A DNA stretch of 64,000 nucleotides from positions 2,728,001 to 2,792,000 of the forward strand of contig NZ_CP090347.1 in assembly GCF_021398715.1 (NCBI RefSeq), read 5' to 3'. A model generated the notes under the pieces. The model made no database searches and was not told where the DNA came from. It saw only the letters and a program-made list of their open reading frames with translations. Source of the stretch: Microbacterium binotii. Its GTDB lineage: Bacteria > Actinomycetota > Actinomycetes > Actinomycetales > Microbacteriaceae. A program made the position numbers and the translations under genes. Of this stretch, positions 26,624 through 35,260 are shown piece by piece (position 1 is the first letter of the stretch; each line of letters opens with the position of its first letter).

Positions 26624-26629
26624 GGGGCC

Positions 26630-27328
26630 GTGCCGAACCCGACCGACGGATCGCGCGGCAGGCTTCTCGACGCCGCCGAGGCGCTGCTCCGGGAAGACCC
26701 CGACCGGTCTCTGTCGATGCGCGCGGTGTGCTCCCGCGCCGGCGTACAGCTGCCCACGCTCTATCACTTCTTCGAGAGCAAGCAGGGACTGCTCGACGCG
26801 CTCGTCGAGCGCGGTTTCGCTCGCTTCGCACGTCTCCTCGACGAGATCCCGTCGCCGGCGGCGACGGGATCACCGGCAGCGATCTGGGACGCGCACCTCG
26901 CCTTCGCCGTCGAGCATCCGGCGCTCTTCACCTTGATGAGCGGACACGTCCGTTCCGACTCCCCGCGCAGTGGAGACGACATCGCGGAATCGGTCATCCG
27001 GCGCCTCCTGCGCGAGGAGGCTGCGGCGGGCGGGCTCGCCGTATCGGCGGACGAGGCGGCGTGGCGTCTCAGGACGGCGGCCACGGGGGCGGCTCTCTCC
27101 GCCATCGCAGATCCTGCCGCATCCGAGCGCTATGCCGATGCTGCGCGCGATGCACTGGTCGCGGCGATGACGCGTTCGACGGATCGGTCGTCCCCCGCCG
27201 CTTCGATCGGTGCACACGCCGGTGCACTGCAGGCAGCGCTGACCGGTGCAGCCGCAGAGGTGCTGGAGCCCGCCGAGCGCGCCTTGCTCGAGCTCTGGCT
27301 GGCGCGATTGTCCCTGCCGCCGACGTGA
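26630..27328 (+). CDS. TetR-family transcriptional regulator
   Basis: 232 residues from a GTG. The N-terminal helix-turn-helix is classical: LLDAAEALLREDPDRSLSM, then VCSRAGVQLPTLYHFFESKQ (about 34-53). The C-terminal ligand domain is all helical. The next gene, encoding a SnoaL-like protein, starts 19 bp downstream and is probably co-transcribed. Effector and targets unknown; local self-regulation is plausible from the palindrome over its promoter. Confidence 0.88.
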   Translation: MPNPTDGSRGRLLDAAEALLREDPDRSLSMRAVCSRAGVQLPTLYHFFESKQGLLDALVERGFARFARLLDEIPSPAATGSPAAIWDAHLAFAVEHPALFTLMSGHVRSDSPRSGDDIAESVIRRLLREEAAAGGLAVSADEAAWRLRTAATGAALSAIADPAASERYADAARDALVAAMTRSTDRSSPAASIGAHAGALQAALTGAAAEVLEPAERALLELWLARLSLPPT

Positions 27329-27347
27329 CCTCCGCCGGCGACAGCCG

Positions 27348-27701
27348 ATGAGTTCCGCGGCAGCGGGTTGGTTCTCCGCCCTGTCCGCCGGCGACATCAC
27401 GGCACTGTCGGCCTTCCTCGCGCCCGAGGCGGAACTGATCGGCCCGGACGGTCGGCGCGTGCGCGGTAGCGACCGCGTGCTCCGCTGGCTCATGGACGCG
27501 GCCTCGCCCGCCGACGCGCGACTGCGCGTCGGCACCGTCACCCACGCGTACGGCATCGCGGCCGCCACCCTCAGCGTGGAGATCCTGTTGGCCGACGGAG
27601 AGCACATGACCGAGCGCGGGGTCATGGCGGTGACGGTCGGGCGGCGCGGGGTGCGCCGCGTGGTCATCGACGACGAGAATGTCTATATCAGTGATACATA
27701 A
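27348..27701 (+). CDS. SnoaL-like (NTF2-fold) protein
   Basis: 117 residues from the ATG at 27348. The order helix (AAGWFSALSAGDITALSAFL), APEAELIGPDG, then four strands ending VIDDENVYISD is the NTF2/SnoaL cone fold, used for small-molecule binding or isomerase activity. No catalytic residues can be assigned. It probably shares an mRNA with tetR. Confidence 0.65.
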   Translation: MSSAAAGWFSALSAGDITALSAFLAPEAELIGPDGRRVRGSDRVLRWLMDAASPADARLRVGTVTHAYGIAAATLSVEILLADGEHMTERGVMAVTVGRRGVRRVVIDDENVYISDT

Positions 27702-27833
27702 CTGCACATAACGGTTAAGTTTTATTTCCATCCGGTTTCTCCGCGCCCGTCGTGCGAGAGCGGTCCCTAGCCTCGGACGCGGACCGCGCGGATACGCGGT
27801 TCGACCCGACACCCTTCCTCGCATCGGAGAACC

Positions 27834-30800
27834 GTGAGAACACGTCTGTCCTCGCGCGCTCGATGGCTCGCGCTCACCGCGACCATCGTCACGCCCGTCA
27901 TCGCCCTCACCTGCGCACCATCCGCCGCGTTCGCCGCGCCGTCCGACGCCCCTCTCGCCTCAGGCGAGGACTGGTCGGTCACCCGCGCACCGGGCGGATA
28001 CCTCGTCACCGTCGATCTCGACGAGCCGCTGCCCATCGTCAGCGACGCGCCGACGCTCGTCGCCGACGGAGAGACGCTCGGATTCGCCACCGAATCCGCC
28101 GACGGGCTCTCGCTCAGTCTGTTCACAACGGATGCGACCGTGACCCGCGCCGCCGACATCGACAAGGGCTGGGCATCCGCCGACATCGACAAGGCAGCCG
28201 AGCAGCCCGCCCCGGAACGCGTCGATGAGCCGACGAACGACGAACTCGTCGAGCAGATGAGCCGGATGGCGCCGCTCGCCGCGACCGCCGACCCCGCCGA
28301 TCCCGGCACCTATGCGGTCACCGAGGCCGAGTACGACTTCGGCGACCGTGCCGTTCCCCTCGCGGGGATCTCCGGCATCCGCGGCGAGATGACCGGAAAG
28401 ATGTACCTCACCGACGCACCCGGTGAGCGTCCGACGGTCATCCTGCTGCACGGCCGTCACACCTCCTGCTCCACGGGCACCGCGAACCCGCTGCGCTGGC
28501 CCTGCGGCCCGAACCAGGTGAACGTGCGCAGCTACCAGGGCTACGAGGGCACCGGACGCGCGCTCGCATCGCACGGTTACAACGTGCTCTCCATCGCCGC
28601 GAACGCCGTCAACTCGAACGACAACCAGCTGGCATTGGACTACGGCGCCCAGGCCCGCGGACAGCTCATCCTCGACACCCTCGGCATGCTCGAGAAGGCG
28701 AACTCGGGCGCCGCCGTCGTCTTCGACGATGTCTCATGGCCTGCTGAAGACGGGACGGTGACCCGCACCTCGCGCACCCTCGACGAGGCGCTCAGCTACG
28801 CGACCACGCGTCGGGACGCTCCCGCCGCGGCAGGCGGCGTCAGCGCCGCCTCGCTCGCCGGCCGCTTCGACCTCGACACGGTGGGCATCATGGGCCACTC
28901 GCGCGGTGGTGAAGGTGCGACCTCGGCCGTCACTCTCAACCAGGGTCTCGCCGACCCCTACGGCATCGTGTCGGTTCTGCCACTGGCGCCCGTCGACTTC
29001 GGGCGCATGACGGTCCCCGATGTGCCCATGGCCGTGTTCCTCCCGTACTGCGACGGCGACGTCAGCAACCAGCAGGGCCAGCACATGGTCGACGACTCGC
29101 GCGGTGCGTTCGGCGACAACGTGATGCGCTCGGCCGTGTGGGTCATGGGCGCCAACCACAACTTCTTCAACACCGTGTGGACGCCGGGCATGTACCCCTA
29201 CGCGACCGGCGACGACTGGAGCACGAGCGACCGCACGTCCTCCTGCCGCACCGCGGATCCGTCGCGGCTCACCGCCTCGCAGCAGTACCGGGTCGGCGTT
29301 TCGTACATGACCGGGTTCTTCCGTCTGACGATGGGCGGCGAGTCCCAGTTCCGGTCGCTGTTCGACGGCTCCGCCACCCCGTCGACGACCGCGACCTCCT
29401 ACGCGGACGTGCGCATCATGGCGTCGCAGCCCAGCTCGGCGACGACGATGCTGACCGACTTCACGCGCAGCAGCACGCTTGTGCGCACGGCGGGCAACGC
29501 TTCGGCCCAGGTCTGCGCGAACGCGGAGACCGCCTCCTCGATCGCTCCGTCCGTCCCGTACTGCACCCCTCGCACGGTCGGCACCGCGCGGGTGCCGCAC
29601 TGGACGCCGGTGCGGTTCGGACTGAATGTGCCCGCATACCCCGTCACCCGCGTGACGTGGACCGGTTCGACCACGAATCCGGCAGCGGTCAGCAACGGAC
29701 AGCTGCTCGTCACGGTGCCCGAGGGATCGCGCAACGTGTCCTCGCACACGCAGCTCACCCTCAAGGCGGCACCGGATCTGTCGGTCGCCAGCGGCACCGA
29801 CTTCACGATCACCGTCGCCGACGGCTCGGGCCGCACCTTCACCCGCACCGCGTCGGAGATCAACCCGTTCGCCGTGAACCGCCTGCCGGGCGGCACACAC
29901 ACCTCTCTGAACAAGATCGTGCTGCAGCAGCTGACGATCCCGACGGCGGAGATGACCGACATCGATCTGACCGACGTGCGAGAGGTGCGCATCGGCGCGA
30001 GCGTGGGTGCGGACGCCACGGGCGCCGGAGGCCTCTACCTCTCCGACCTCGCCTTCGACACTCCTACGTCCACCCCCGCGAAGGTCGCGACCCGCACCAC
30101 GGTGAACGTGGCCGGCACGGTCGTGGAGGAGGGCAAGGCCGCCGACACCCGGGAGATCGCCGTCTACCTGAACCGCGCCGAATCGTCGACGGTCACGGCG
30201 TGGGTGAGCTTCGTGCCCACGTCCGGCCCGGTCTCCGCCGCCGTCCAGGGCGTGCGTTTCGCCCCGGGTGAGACGTGCACGGTCGTCGAGGTGCCCATCG
30301 CCGGCAACATCCTGCCCTCGACCACGCCGTCGACCGCGATCACGGTCAGCGCGACGAACACAACCGGCGCGGTCATGGGTGCGAGCGCGTTCAACACGCT
30401 CACCGTCCGCGAGGACGACGGCGTGACCGGCTCGCTGCCGGCTCTGCCGGAGGCAGGTGTGCAGGGCGACGCATGCGCCGAGTTCGAAGCGTCCCGCACC
30501 GCGGGCGCGCTCACCGCGTCGGCCACCGAGCTGGCTCCCGGCGCCGAGCTGACGCTCACCGCGACCGGCTACCGTGTCGGCGAGTCGGTGCAGTTCACCT
30601 TCGCCGGCACGGAGGCAGCCACAGCGACCGCAGCCGCTGACGGAACCGCGTCGGCGACGTTCACGATCGCCGACGACCAGCCGCTCGGCTCGCAGACGGC
30701 ACGCGCGATCGGTGCGGGTTCGGCGCGCCTGCAGGAGGCGACGGTCGACGTCCTCACCCCCACGACGACGACGCTCTCGCTCGCCGAAGGCACCTCGCTC

Positions 30801-31343
30801 GTCGAAGGCGCGGAGCTGACGTTCATCGCGAAGATCGACGGCGCCGCGACCGAGGGCACCGTGACCTTCACCGACGGTGGCGCGGCGGGCGGCGGAGCGG
30901 GATCCACCGCTCCGACCGCAGCGGCGGGGGCTCTGCTGGGCAGCGTCGAGGTCGTGGACGGCGTCGCGCGACTCACGCTCCCGGATGGCCTCTCGGCGGG
31001 CTCGCACGCGGTGGTCGCCGTGTTCGGCCGCACGGCGATCGCCGCGGAATCCCGTTCCGAGCCGCTCACGTTCACGCTCGCCGCAGCGCCCGTGACCGAG
31101 GAGCCCGGCACCGGCGGCGAGCCGTCCACCCCGGGCACCGGCGGCGAGCCGTCCACCCCGGGCACCGGCGGCGAGCAGCCCATCACCGGAGCACCGGCCG
31201 CGGCTCCCGCGGACCGCGGCGACCTCGCCCTCACGGGTGGCGAGATCGCGAGCTGGGCGCTCCTGGCCGGCGGTAGCCTGCTCGCGCTCGGCGCCGCACT
31301 GCTGGTCGCCCGACGACGAGCAGGGGCGCGCGCGGACTCCTGA
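27834..31343 (+). CDS. Secreted, wall-anchored alpha/beta hydrolase with Ig-like repeats
   Basis: 1,169 residues from a GTG with GGAGAA upstream. A signal peptide (about 1-35, ending PSAAFA) precedes a hydrolase domain: VILLHGRHTSC (oxyanion strand), GHSRGGEGA (nucleophile Ser), FLPYCDGDVSNQQG (candidate acid) and MGANHNFF (candidate His). Strand-rich modules follow, a Calx-beta-like and two Ig-like domains (about 760-1080), then a linker with two perfect 27-bp EPSTPGTGG repeats. The C-terminus is a sorting signal: LALTG, a hydrophobic helix and ARRRAGARADS. LAxTG fits class E sortase. It probably acts on an extracellular ester or peptide; substrate unknown. Confidence 0.82.
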   Translation: MRTRLSSRARWLALTATIVTPVIALTCAPSAAFAAPSDAPLASGEDWSVTRAPGGYLVTVDLDEPLPIVSDAPTLVADGETLGFATESADGLSLSLFTTDATVTRAADIDKGWASADIDKAAEQPAPERVDEPTNDELVEQMSRMAPLAATADPADPGTYAVTEAEYDFGDRAVPLAGISGIRGEMTGKMYLTDAPGERPTVILLHGRHTSCSTGTANPLRWPCGPNQVNVRSYQGYEGTGRALASHGYNVLSIAANAVNSNDNQLALDYGAQARGQLILDTLGMLEKANSGAAVVFDDVSWPAEDGTVTRTSRTLDEALSYATTRRDAPAAAGGVSAASLAGRFDLDTVGIMGHSRGGEGATSAVTLNQGLADPYGIVSVLPLAPVDFGRMTVPDVPMAVFLPYCDGDVSNQQGQHMVDDSRGAFGDNVMRSAVWVMGANHNFFNTVWTPGMYPYATGDDWSTSDRTSSCRTADPSRLTASQQYRVGVSYMTGFFRLTMGGESQFRSLFDGSATPSTTATSYADVRIMASQPSSATTMLTDFTRSSTLVRTAGNASAQVCANAETASSIAPSVPYCTPRTVGTARVPHWTPVRFGLNVPAYPVTRVTWTGSTTNPAAVSNGQLLVTVPEGSRNVSSHTQLTLKAAPDLSVASGTDFTITVADGSGRTFTRTASEINPFAVNRLPGGTHTSLNKIVLQQLTIPTAEMTDIDLTDVREVRIGASVGADATGAGGLYLSDLAFDTPTSTPAKVATRTTVNVAGTVVEEGKAADTREIAVYLNRAESSTVTAWVSFVPTSGPVSAAVQGVRFAPGETCTVVEVPIAGNILPSTTPSTAITVSATNTTGAVMGASAFNTLTVREDDGVTGSLPALPEAGVQGDACAEFEASRTAGALTASATELAPGAELTLTATGYRVGESVQFTFAGTEAATATAAADGTASATFTIADDQPLGSQTARAIGAGSARLQEATVDVLTPTTTTLSLAEGTSLVEGAELTFIAKIDGAATEGTVTFTDGGAAGGGAGSTAPTAAAGALLGSVEVVDGVARLTLPDGLSAGSHAVVAVFGRTAIAAESRSEPLTFTLAAAPVTEEPGTGGEPSTPGTGGEPSTPGTGGEQPITGAPAAAPADRGDLALTGGEIASWALLAGGSLLALGAALLVARRRAGARADS

Positions 31344-31348
31344 CGTCA

Positions 31349-31385
31349 GCGAAGAGGGGCGTCGCCGATCCGGCGGCGCCCCTCT
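31349..31385 (+). terminator. Hairpin terminator
   Basis: A 16-bp stem (GAAGAGGGGCGTCGCC, loop GATCC, and complement with one T-G pair) begins 5 nt after the hydrolase stop. It lies between two convergent genes and could serve both. Confidence 0.8.
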
Positions 31386-31404
31386 TCGTGCTCTCGCGGC
31401 GGTT

Positions 31405-32445
31405 TCACGCCTGCGCGATGACGACGGCCAGCACCATGTCGGACTCGACCGTCGTGGCGGTGACCTCGAGGTCGGGCACGTAGGTCTCGCGCAGGCGATC
31501 CGAGCTCTGCGCGAACCGCTTCCGGATCTCGTCCGACGCCACATCCGGTGTCGCGACAGGGCACACCATCGCCACCCGACCGGGGCCGATGAGGCCCACC
31601 TCGGCGTCGTCCGCGAACGTCCGCGTGCAGGCGACGACAAGCGCTGTGTTGACCTCGTCGATGTACTCCTGGCCGAAGGACTCGCGGATCAGCTCCAGTT
31701 CGTCGACGGTCACCACCCGCCAGGAGACGGCGCCGTGCTCGGCGAGGATCGCCCTGGCGCGGGCGGCCAGTCGGTCGCGCGTGCCCACCTGTTGGACCCG
31801 ACGGCTGGCGCGTTCGTCTCGGGCGGCGGCCAGCACGCCGAAAGCAAGGAGGATCACCGCGAGCACCCCCGCGATCGTGGTGGGACCTGTGGCGAAGAAC
31901 TGGGCGTAGATCCCGTCGTACAGACCGTCGATCGCCAGGAAGATCACGCGGCCGACGGAGTAGAGCGCGTAGCCGATCATCGTCGCCGCGATCGCCAACG
32001 TGCCGCTCGTGTCGCGTGCGCGGCCGGTGCGCGCCTCGATCGCCGTCAGCGTGCAGCCCGCGATCAGCAGAAGGATCTTGATCCCCGACGACACCGTCTC
32101 AGACAGCAGGATGCTGCACACGAACATCGCGACGCCGCCCGCGATCACGACCCACAGCCGCCACGGCCGCCTGTCGTTGAGCGCGCCGACAGCCACCCAC
32201 AACAGGGCCGGCGCCAACACCATGGCGGCGTCGCCGGCGGCGAGGGTCCACACCGCCTGCTCGAGCGAGAAGTAGATGACGTAGAGAAGGCTGGAGAACA
32301 CGGCGAACACCGCGGAGGCGGTGGCGATCCCCAGGAAGGACCCGGAGCGATACGAGGGCCCTCTCACCCAGAGGAACGCCGCGAGGACGACGAACGTCGC
32401 CACGATGCTCACACCCACCAGCGGCAGACCGGTCATCGCGTTCAT
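31405..32445 (-). CDS. Multi-pass membrane protein with GGDEF-like remnant
   Basis: 346 residues. Six to seven membrane helices occupy about 1-215, followed by a cytosolic domain (GTRDRLAARARAI, then VSWRVVTVDELELIRESFGQ and VGLIGPGRVAMVCP). The helix-strand order and the DELELIRESFG segment resemble a GGDEF domain, but the GGDEF loop itself is absent, so diguanylate cyclase activity is unlikely. It may be a degenerate signalling protein. The family assignment is tentative. Confidence 0.55.
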   Translation of the reverse strand: MNAMTGLPLVGVSIVATFVVLAAFLWVRGPSYRSGSFLGIATASAVFAVFSSLLYVIYFSLEQAVWTLAAGDAAMVLAPALLWVAVGALNDRRPWRLWVVIAGGVAMFVCSILLSETVSSGIKILLLIAGCTLTAIEARTGRARDTSGTLAIAATMIGYALYSVGRVIFLAIDGLYDGIYAQFFATGPTTIAGVLAVILLAFGVLAAARDERASRRVQQVGTRDRLAARARAILAEHGAVSWRVVTVDELELIRESFGQEYIDEVNTALVVACTRTFADDAEVGLIGPGRVAMVCPVATPDVASDEIRKRFAQSSDRLRETYVPDLEVTATTVESDMVLAVVIAQA

Positions 32446-32530
32446 GCGCGTCCCTTCCGCCGCAGGATGAGAACGCCATGCTACGCGGGGCAGGGCCGGG
32501 CGTCAGTCGAAGACGGAGAACCCCGTTGCG

Positions 32531-32695
32531 TCACCGCCGGCGCAGCGGCCGGAAACTGGGGATGGGGATCGGCTTGCTGATCGGGCTCGCCGGCTCCGGC
32601 ACGGCGGCGCCGAAGCGCTCCTCGAACTCCCGCCGCACGTCTTCCTCGAAGTAATCCGCGTCATCGCGGAGATCGTCGTGCTCCTTGATACCCAT
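32531..32695 (-). CDS. Small acidic-basic protein, 54 residues
   Basis: A short gene with an excellent AGGAGG site 6 nt before its ATG. The product has an acidic helical N-terminus (MGIKEHDDLRDDADYFEEDV) and a Pro/Ile-rich basic end (PISKPIPIPSFRPLRRR). Coding is supported by the ribosome-binding site and clean codon use. No family recognised. It lies between the membrane protein and the MalY-type lyase on the same strand. Confidence 0.65.
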   Translation of the reverse strand: MGIKEHDDLRDDADYFEEDVRREFEERFGAAVPEPASPISKPIPIPSFRPLRRR

Positions 32696-32771
32696 GACCG
32701 CCTCCTGCTGCGATCACGGTAGGTCGGCGGATGCGGCATGCCCCGGGGGTTGCGTATCCGCGACGACCCGT

Positions 32772-33923
32772 CTACTCGCGCGCGCTCGCGCCCATGGCGG
32801 CGACCGCGTGCGCGAGCAGCGGCCGAGGCATCGCGAGCACGAGCCGAAGGAATCCGGGAGCCGCGCACAGCGCGCCGTCGGTCAGCACGACCCCTGCGCG
32901 CTCGCGGAAGAAGTCCGCGGGGGTGTCCGGCAGCGCGAGGCCGCGCGTGTCGAGCCACGCGAGGTAGGTCCCTTCGGGCGGCGTGTACCGCACCTCGGGC
33001 AGATGCTCGGCGAGCAGATCGACCAGCAGCATCCGATTGCCGTCGAGGTACTCGATCGTCTGGGCGAGCCAGGGCTCTCCCTCCTCGTAAGCGGCGATGG
33101 ATGCGACGACGCCGAGAGTGGATGCGCCGTGCACGTGAGCGAAACCCACGCGCCGGTAGATGTCGTCGTCGTTCTGGTTCGACGTGATGAGCTGCGCGGC
33201 CTTGACCCCCGGGATGTTCCACGCCTTCGACGCGCTCGTGCCGGTGACGGTGTGCGCGGCGGTGGCCTCGGAGAGGGACGCGTACGGCACGTGGGCGACA
33301 CCGCGGTACCGCAGCGGCGCGTGGATCTCGTCGGCGAAGACCCGGCCGCCGTGGCGTTCGACCACGTCGGCGATCCGGGTGAGCTCTTCCCGGGTGAGGA
33401 CGGAGCCGGTCGGATTGTGCGGGTTGCACAGCACGAGCGTGCGCGCGCCGGCGGAGAACGCGGCGTCGATGCCGTCGAGGTCGTGCTCCCACCGCCCCGA
33501 CACCACGCGACCGGGCACCGGGATCACCGGGTGTCCGATCGCAGGCAGGTAGGTGAGGAACGGCATGTAGGCGGGCGTGGGAACGATGACCGGTGACCCG
33601 GCGGGCGCGAACGTGCGGACCGCGACGCCCAGCGCCGCCATCACGTCGGCGACGGGGTGCACGCGCTCGGGCGCGATGCTCCAGCCGTAAGCGCGCCGCA
33701 TCCATCCCGCCGTCGCCTTCGCCATCCGCTCGGCGAGCGCCGGCGACAGATACCCGAGCGTCTCCTCCTCGACCGCGCGGTGCAGTGCCGCACTCACCAC
33801 CGGCGCGGTGCCGAAGTCCATCTCGGCCACCCATGCGCCGATCTTGCCCGGATGCAGACTCCACTTGCGACTCTCCGGGCGATCGAGCGTCTCGCGGCCG
33901 CGTTCGTCGTAGGGATGTGTCAC
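32772..33923 (-). CDS. MalY/PatB-type PLP-dependent C-S lyase / aminotransferase
   Basis: 383 residues from a GTG at 33923. It is a fold-type I aminotransferase: WVAEMDFGTAP (31-41, typical of the MalY/PatB branch), LCNPHNPTGSVLTREEL with the conserved NPHNPTG, VFADEIHAPL with the PLP-binding Asp, and TSASKAWNIPG with the Schiff-base lysine. The branch contains cystathionine beta-lyases, which split cystathionine to homocysteine, and aminotransferases. It is close to the sulfur cluster but in its own unit. A leaderless-type box supports the GTG start. Confidence 0.88.
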   Translation of the reverse strand: MTHPYDERGRETLDRPESRKWSLHPGKIGAWVAEMDFGTAPVVSAALHRAVEEETLGYLSPALAERMAKATAGWMRRAYGWSIAPERVHPVADVMAALGVAVRTFAPAGSPVIVPTPAYMPFLTYLPAIGHPVIPVPGRVVSGRWEHDLDGIDAAFSAGARTLVLCNPHNPTGSVLTREELTRIADVVERHGGRVFADEIHAPLRYRGVAHVPYASLSEATAAHTVTGTSASKAWNIPGVKAAQLITSNQNDDDIYRRVGFAHVHGASTLGVVASIAAYEEGEPWLAQTIEYLDGNRMLLVDLLAEHLPEVRYTPPEGTYLAWLDTRGLALPDTPADFFRERAGVVLTDGALCAAPGFLRLVLAMPRPLLAHAVAAMGASARE

Positions 33924-33930
33924 AGATCCG

Positions 33931-33936
33931 ACGCTA
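33931..33936 (-). promoter_or_regulatory. -10 box TAGCGT, leaderless type
   Basis: TAGCGT on the minus strand ends 7 nt before the GTG at 33923. Confidence 0.45.
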
Positions 33937-33986
33937 CCGGTGGCGTGCGCTCGACGTGCCCGGGATGCCGTATTCTGTCATTCAAG

Positions 33987-34086
33987 CAAGGGGAGTACTC
34001 CCGCTCGCGGTCGGCTCGTCAATACGGATCCAACGTCGGATCCCGGGCCGCCGGTCCCGACCAGCATCGGGGCGGAGGAGACCTTG
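33987..34086 (+). promoter_or_regulatory. yybP-ykoY Mn2+ riboswitch
   Basis: The RNA begins with CAAGG running into the conserved GGGGAGTA loop (33990-33997) and ends with CGGAGGAGACCTTG (34073-34086), where CAAGG/CCTTG closes the basal stem and GGAGACC is the second conserved loop. Two or more GC-rich stems lie between. These are the hallmarks of the manganese riboswitch, and the gene directly downstream is a TerC/Alx protein, the classic target. In this family Mn2+ binding raises expression of exporters. Confidence 0.85.
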
Positions 34087-34122
34087 GCGTCATGACCGTA
34101 CGCCCACCCCTTGGAGTTCTCC

Positions 34123-35151
34123 GTGAACGTCACCCCCGTCATCTGGCTCATCACGATCGCGATCACGATCGCCTTCTTCGTCTTCGAGTTCTTCGTGCAC
34201 GTGCGCAAGCCGCACGCCCCCACCATCCGCGAATCCGCCGTCTGGTCGGTCTTCTACATCGGCCTGGCGCTGCTGTTCGGCGTCGGGATCGGCATGGTGT
34301 CGGGCTGGACCTTCGGCGGCGAGTACTTCGCCGGCTACCTGACGGAGAAGGCGCTGTCGATCGACAACCTCTTCGTGTTCCTCATCATCATGACGGGCTT
34401 CGCCGTGCCCAAGGAGTACCAGCAGAAGGTGCTCATGATCGGCATCGTGATCGCGCTCATCATGCGCGGCGCGTTCATCGCGCTGGGCGCCACCCTCATC
34501 GAGAACTATTCCTGGGTGTTCTACATCTTCGGCGCGTTCCTGCTCTACCTGGCCTGGCAGCAGGCGTTCTCGAGCCACGAGTCCGACCCCTCGAACGGGC
34601 GGATCGTGCGGTTCATGCGCCGCATCCTCCCGGTTCACAACGAGTACCACGGCGACCGACTGACCGTGAAGATCGACGGCAAGCGCTTCGTCACCCCCCT
34701 GCTCCTGACGATCGTCGCCGTGGGCTTCATCGACCTGGTCTTCGCCCTCGACTCGATCCCCGCGATCTACGGACTCACGCAGGAGGCGTACATCGTCTTC
34801 ACCGCCAACGCGTTCGCCCTGATGGGCCTGCGCCAGCTCTTCTTCCTGATCGGCGGACTGTTGGAGCGCCTCGTCTACCTGGCTCAGGGCCTCGCCGTCA
34901 TCCTGGCCTTCATCGGCGTGAAGCTCGTCTTCCACGCACTCCACGTCAACGAGCTGCCGTTCATCAACGGCGGCGAGCACATCGACTGGGTCCCCGAGAT
35001 CCCGATCTGGTTCTCGCTGCTGTTCATCGGTGCGACGATCGCGGTGGCCACCGTCGCGAGCCTGCTGAAGACCCGCAACGACCGCCTGAAGGCCGACCGC
35101 GAACGGGTGCAGGGGCGCCCCGTCGCCACCGCCGAGGTCGACGAGCACTGA
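34123..35151 (+). CDS. TerC/Alx-family integral membrane protein (probable Mn2+ exporter)
   Basis: 342 residues from the GTG at 34123, chosen because TTGGAG lies 6 nt upstream; the frame also opens at a TTG at 34111. About nine membrane helices. TerC signatures are EKALSIDNLFVF (about 75-86, with the conserved Asp) and DLVFALDSIPAI in the second half, forming the likely metal path. An acidic-basic loop follows the fourth helix. It is controlled by the Mn2+ riboswitch just upstream and ends at a terminator at 35179. Confidence 0.92.
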   Translation: MNVTPVIWLITIAITIAFFVFEFFVHVRKPHAPTIRESAVWSVFYIGLALLFGVGIGMVSGWTFGGEYFAGYLTEKALSIDNLFVFLIIMTGFAVPKEYQQKVLMIGIVIALIMRGAFIALGATLIENYSWVFYIFGAFLLYLAWQQAFSSHESDPSNGRIVRFMRRILPVHNEYHGDRLTVKIDGKRFVTPLLLTIVAVGFIDLVFALDSIPAIYGLTQEAYIVFTANAFALMGLRQLFFLIGGLLERLVYLAQGLAVILAFIGVKLVFHALHVNELPFINGGEHIDWVPEIPIWFSLLFIGATIAVATVASLLKTRNDRLKADRERVQGRPVATAEVDEH

Positions 35152-35178
35152 GCTCACAGTCACGCACATCAGGAGATC

Positions 35179-35229
35179 TCCCCTCAGCGGGACCATTCGC
35201 GTGGAAATCATCCTGCGGAGGGGATTTTT
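35179..35229 (+). terminator. Rho-independent terminator after terC
   Basis: Left arm from 35179 (TCCCCTC-A-GCGGGA) pairs with TCCTGC-G-GAGGGGA (35211-35224), 13 pairs with one mismatch, followed directly by TTTTT. Confidence 0.7.
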
Positions 35230-35260
35230 CCTGACGAGCGGATGCGGGTGATGCGCCGCC

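Larger units (their letters stand above)
26296..26629. other. Intergenic region between the sensor kinase and TetR genes
   Basis: 334 bp holding candidate RNA copy B (26354-26429), an A/T-richer patch near 26460-26486, an inverted repeat at 26530-26553 and the TetR -10 box. I see no supported coding sequence. Confidence 0.6.

Noticed and set aside
26533..26640. Leaderless short ORF starting GTG at 26533
   Set aside because: A TAGCGT box precedes it by 7 nt, but the frame runs out of phase into tetR with shadow-like Arg-rich composition.
28734..31640. A 968-codon open frame on the minus strand
   Set aside because: It is antisense to the large wall-anchored hydrolase, with the same shadow-frame composition and no motif.
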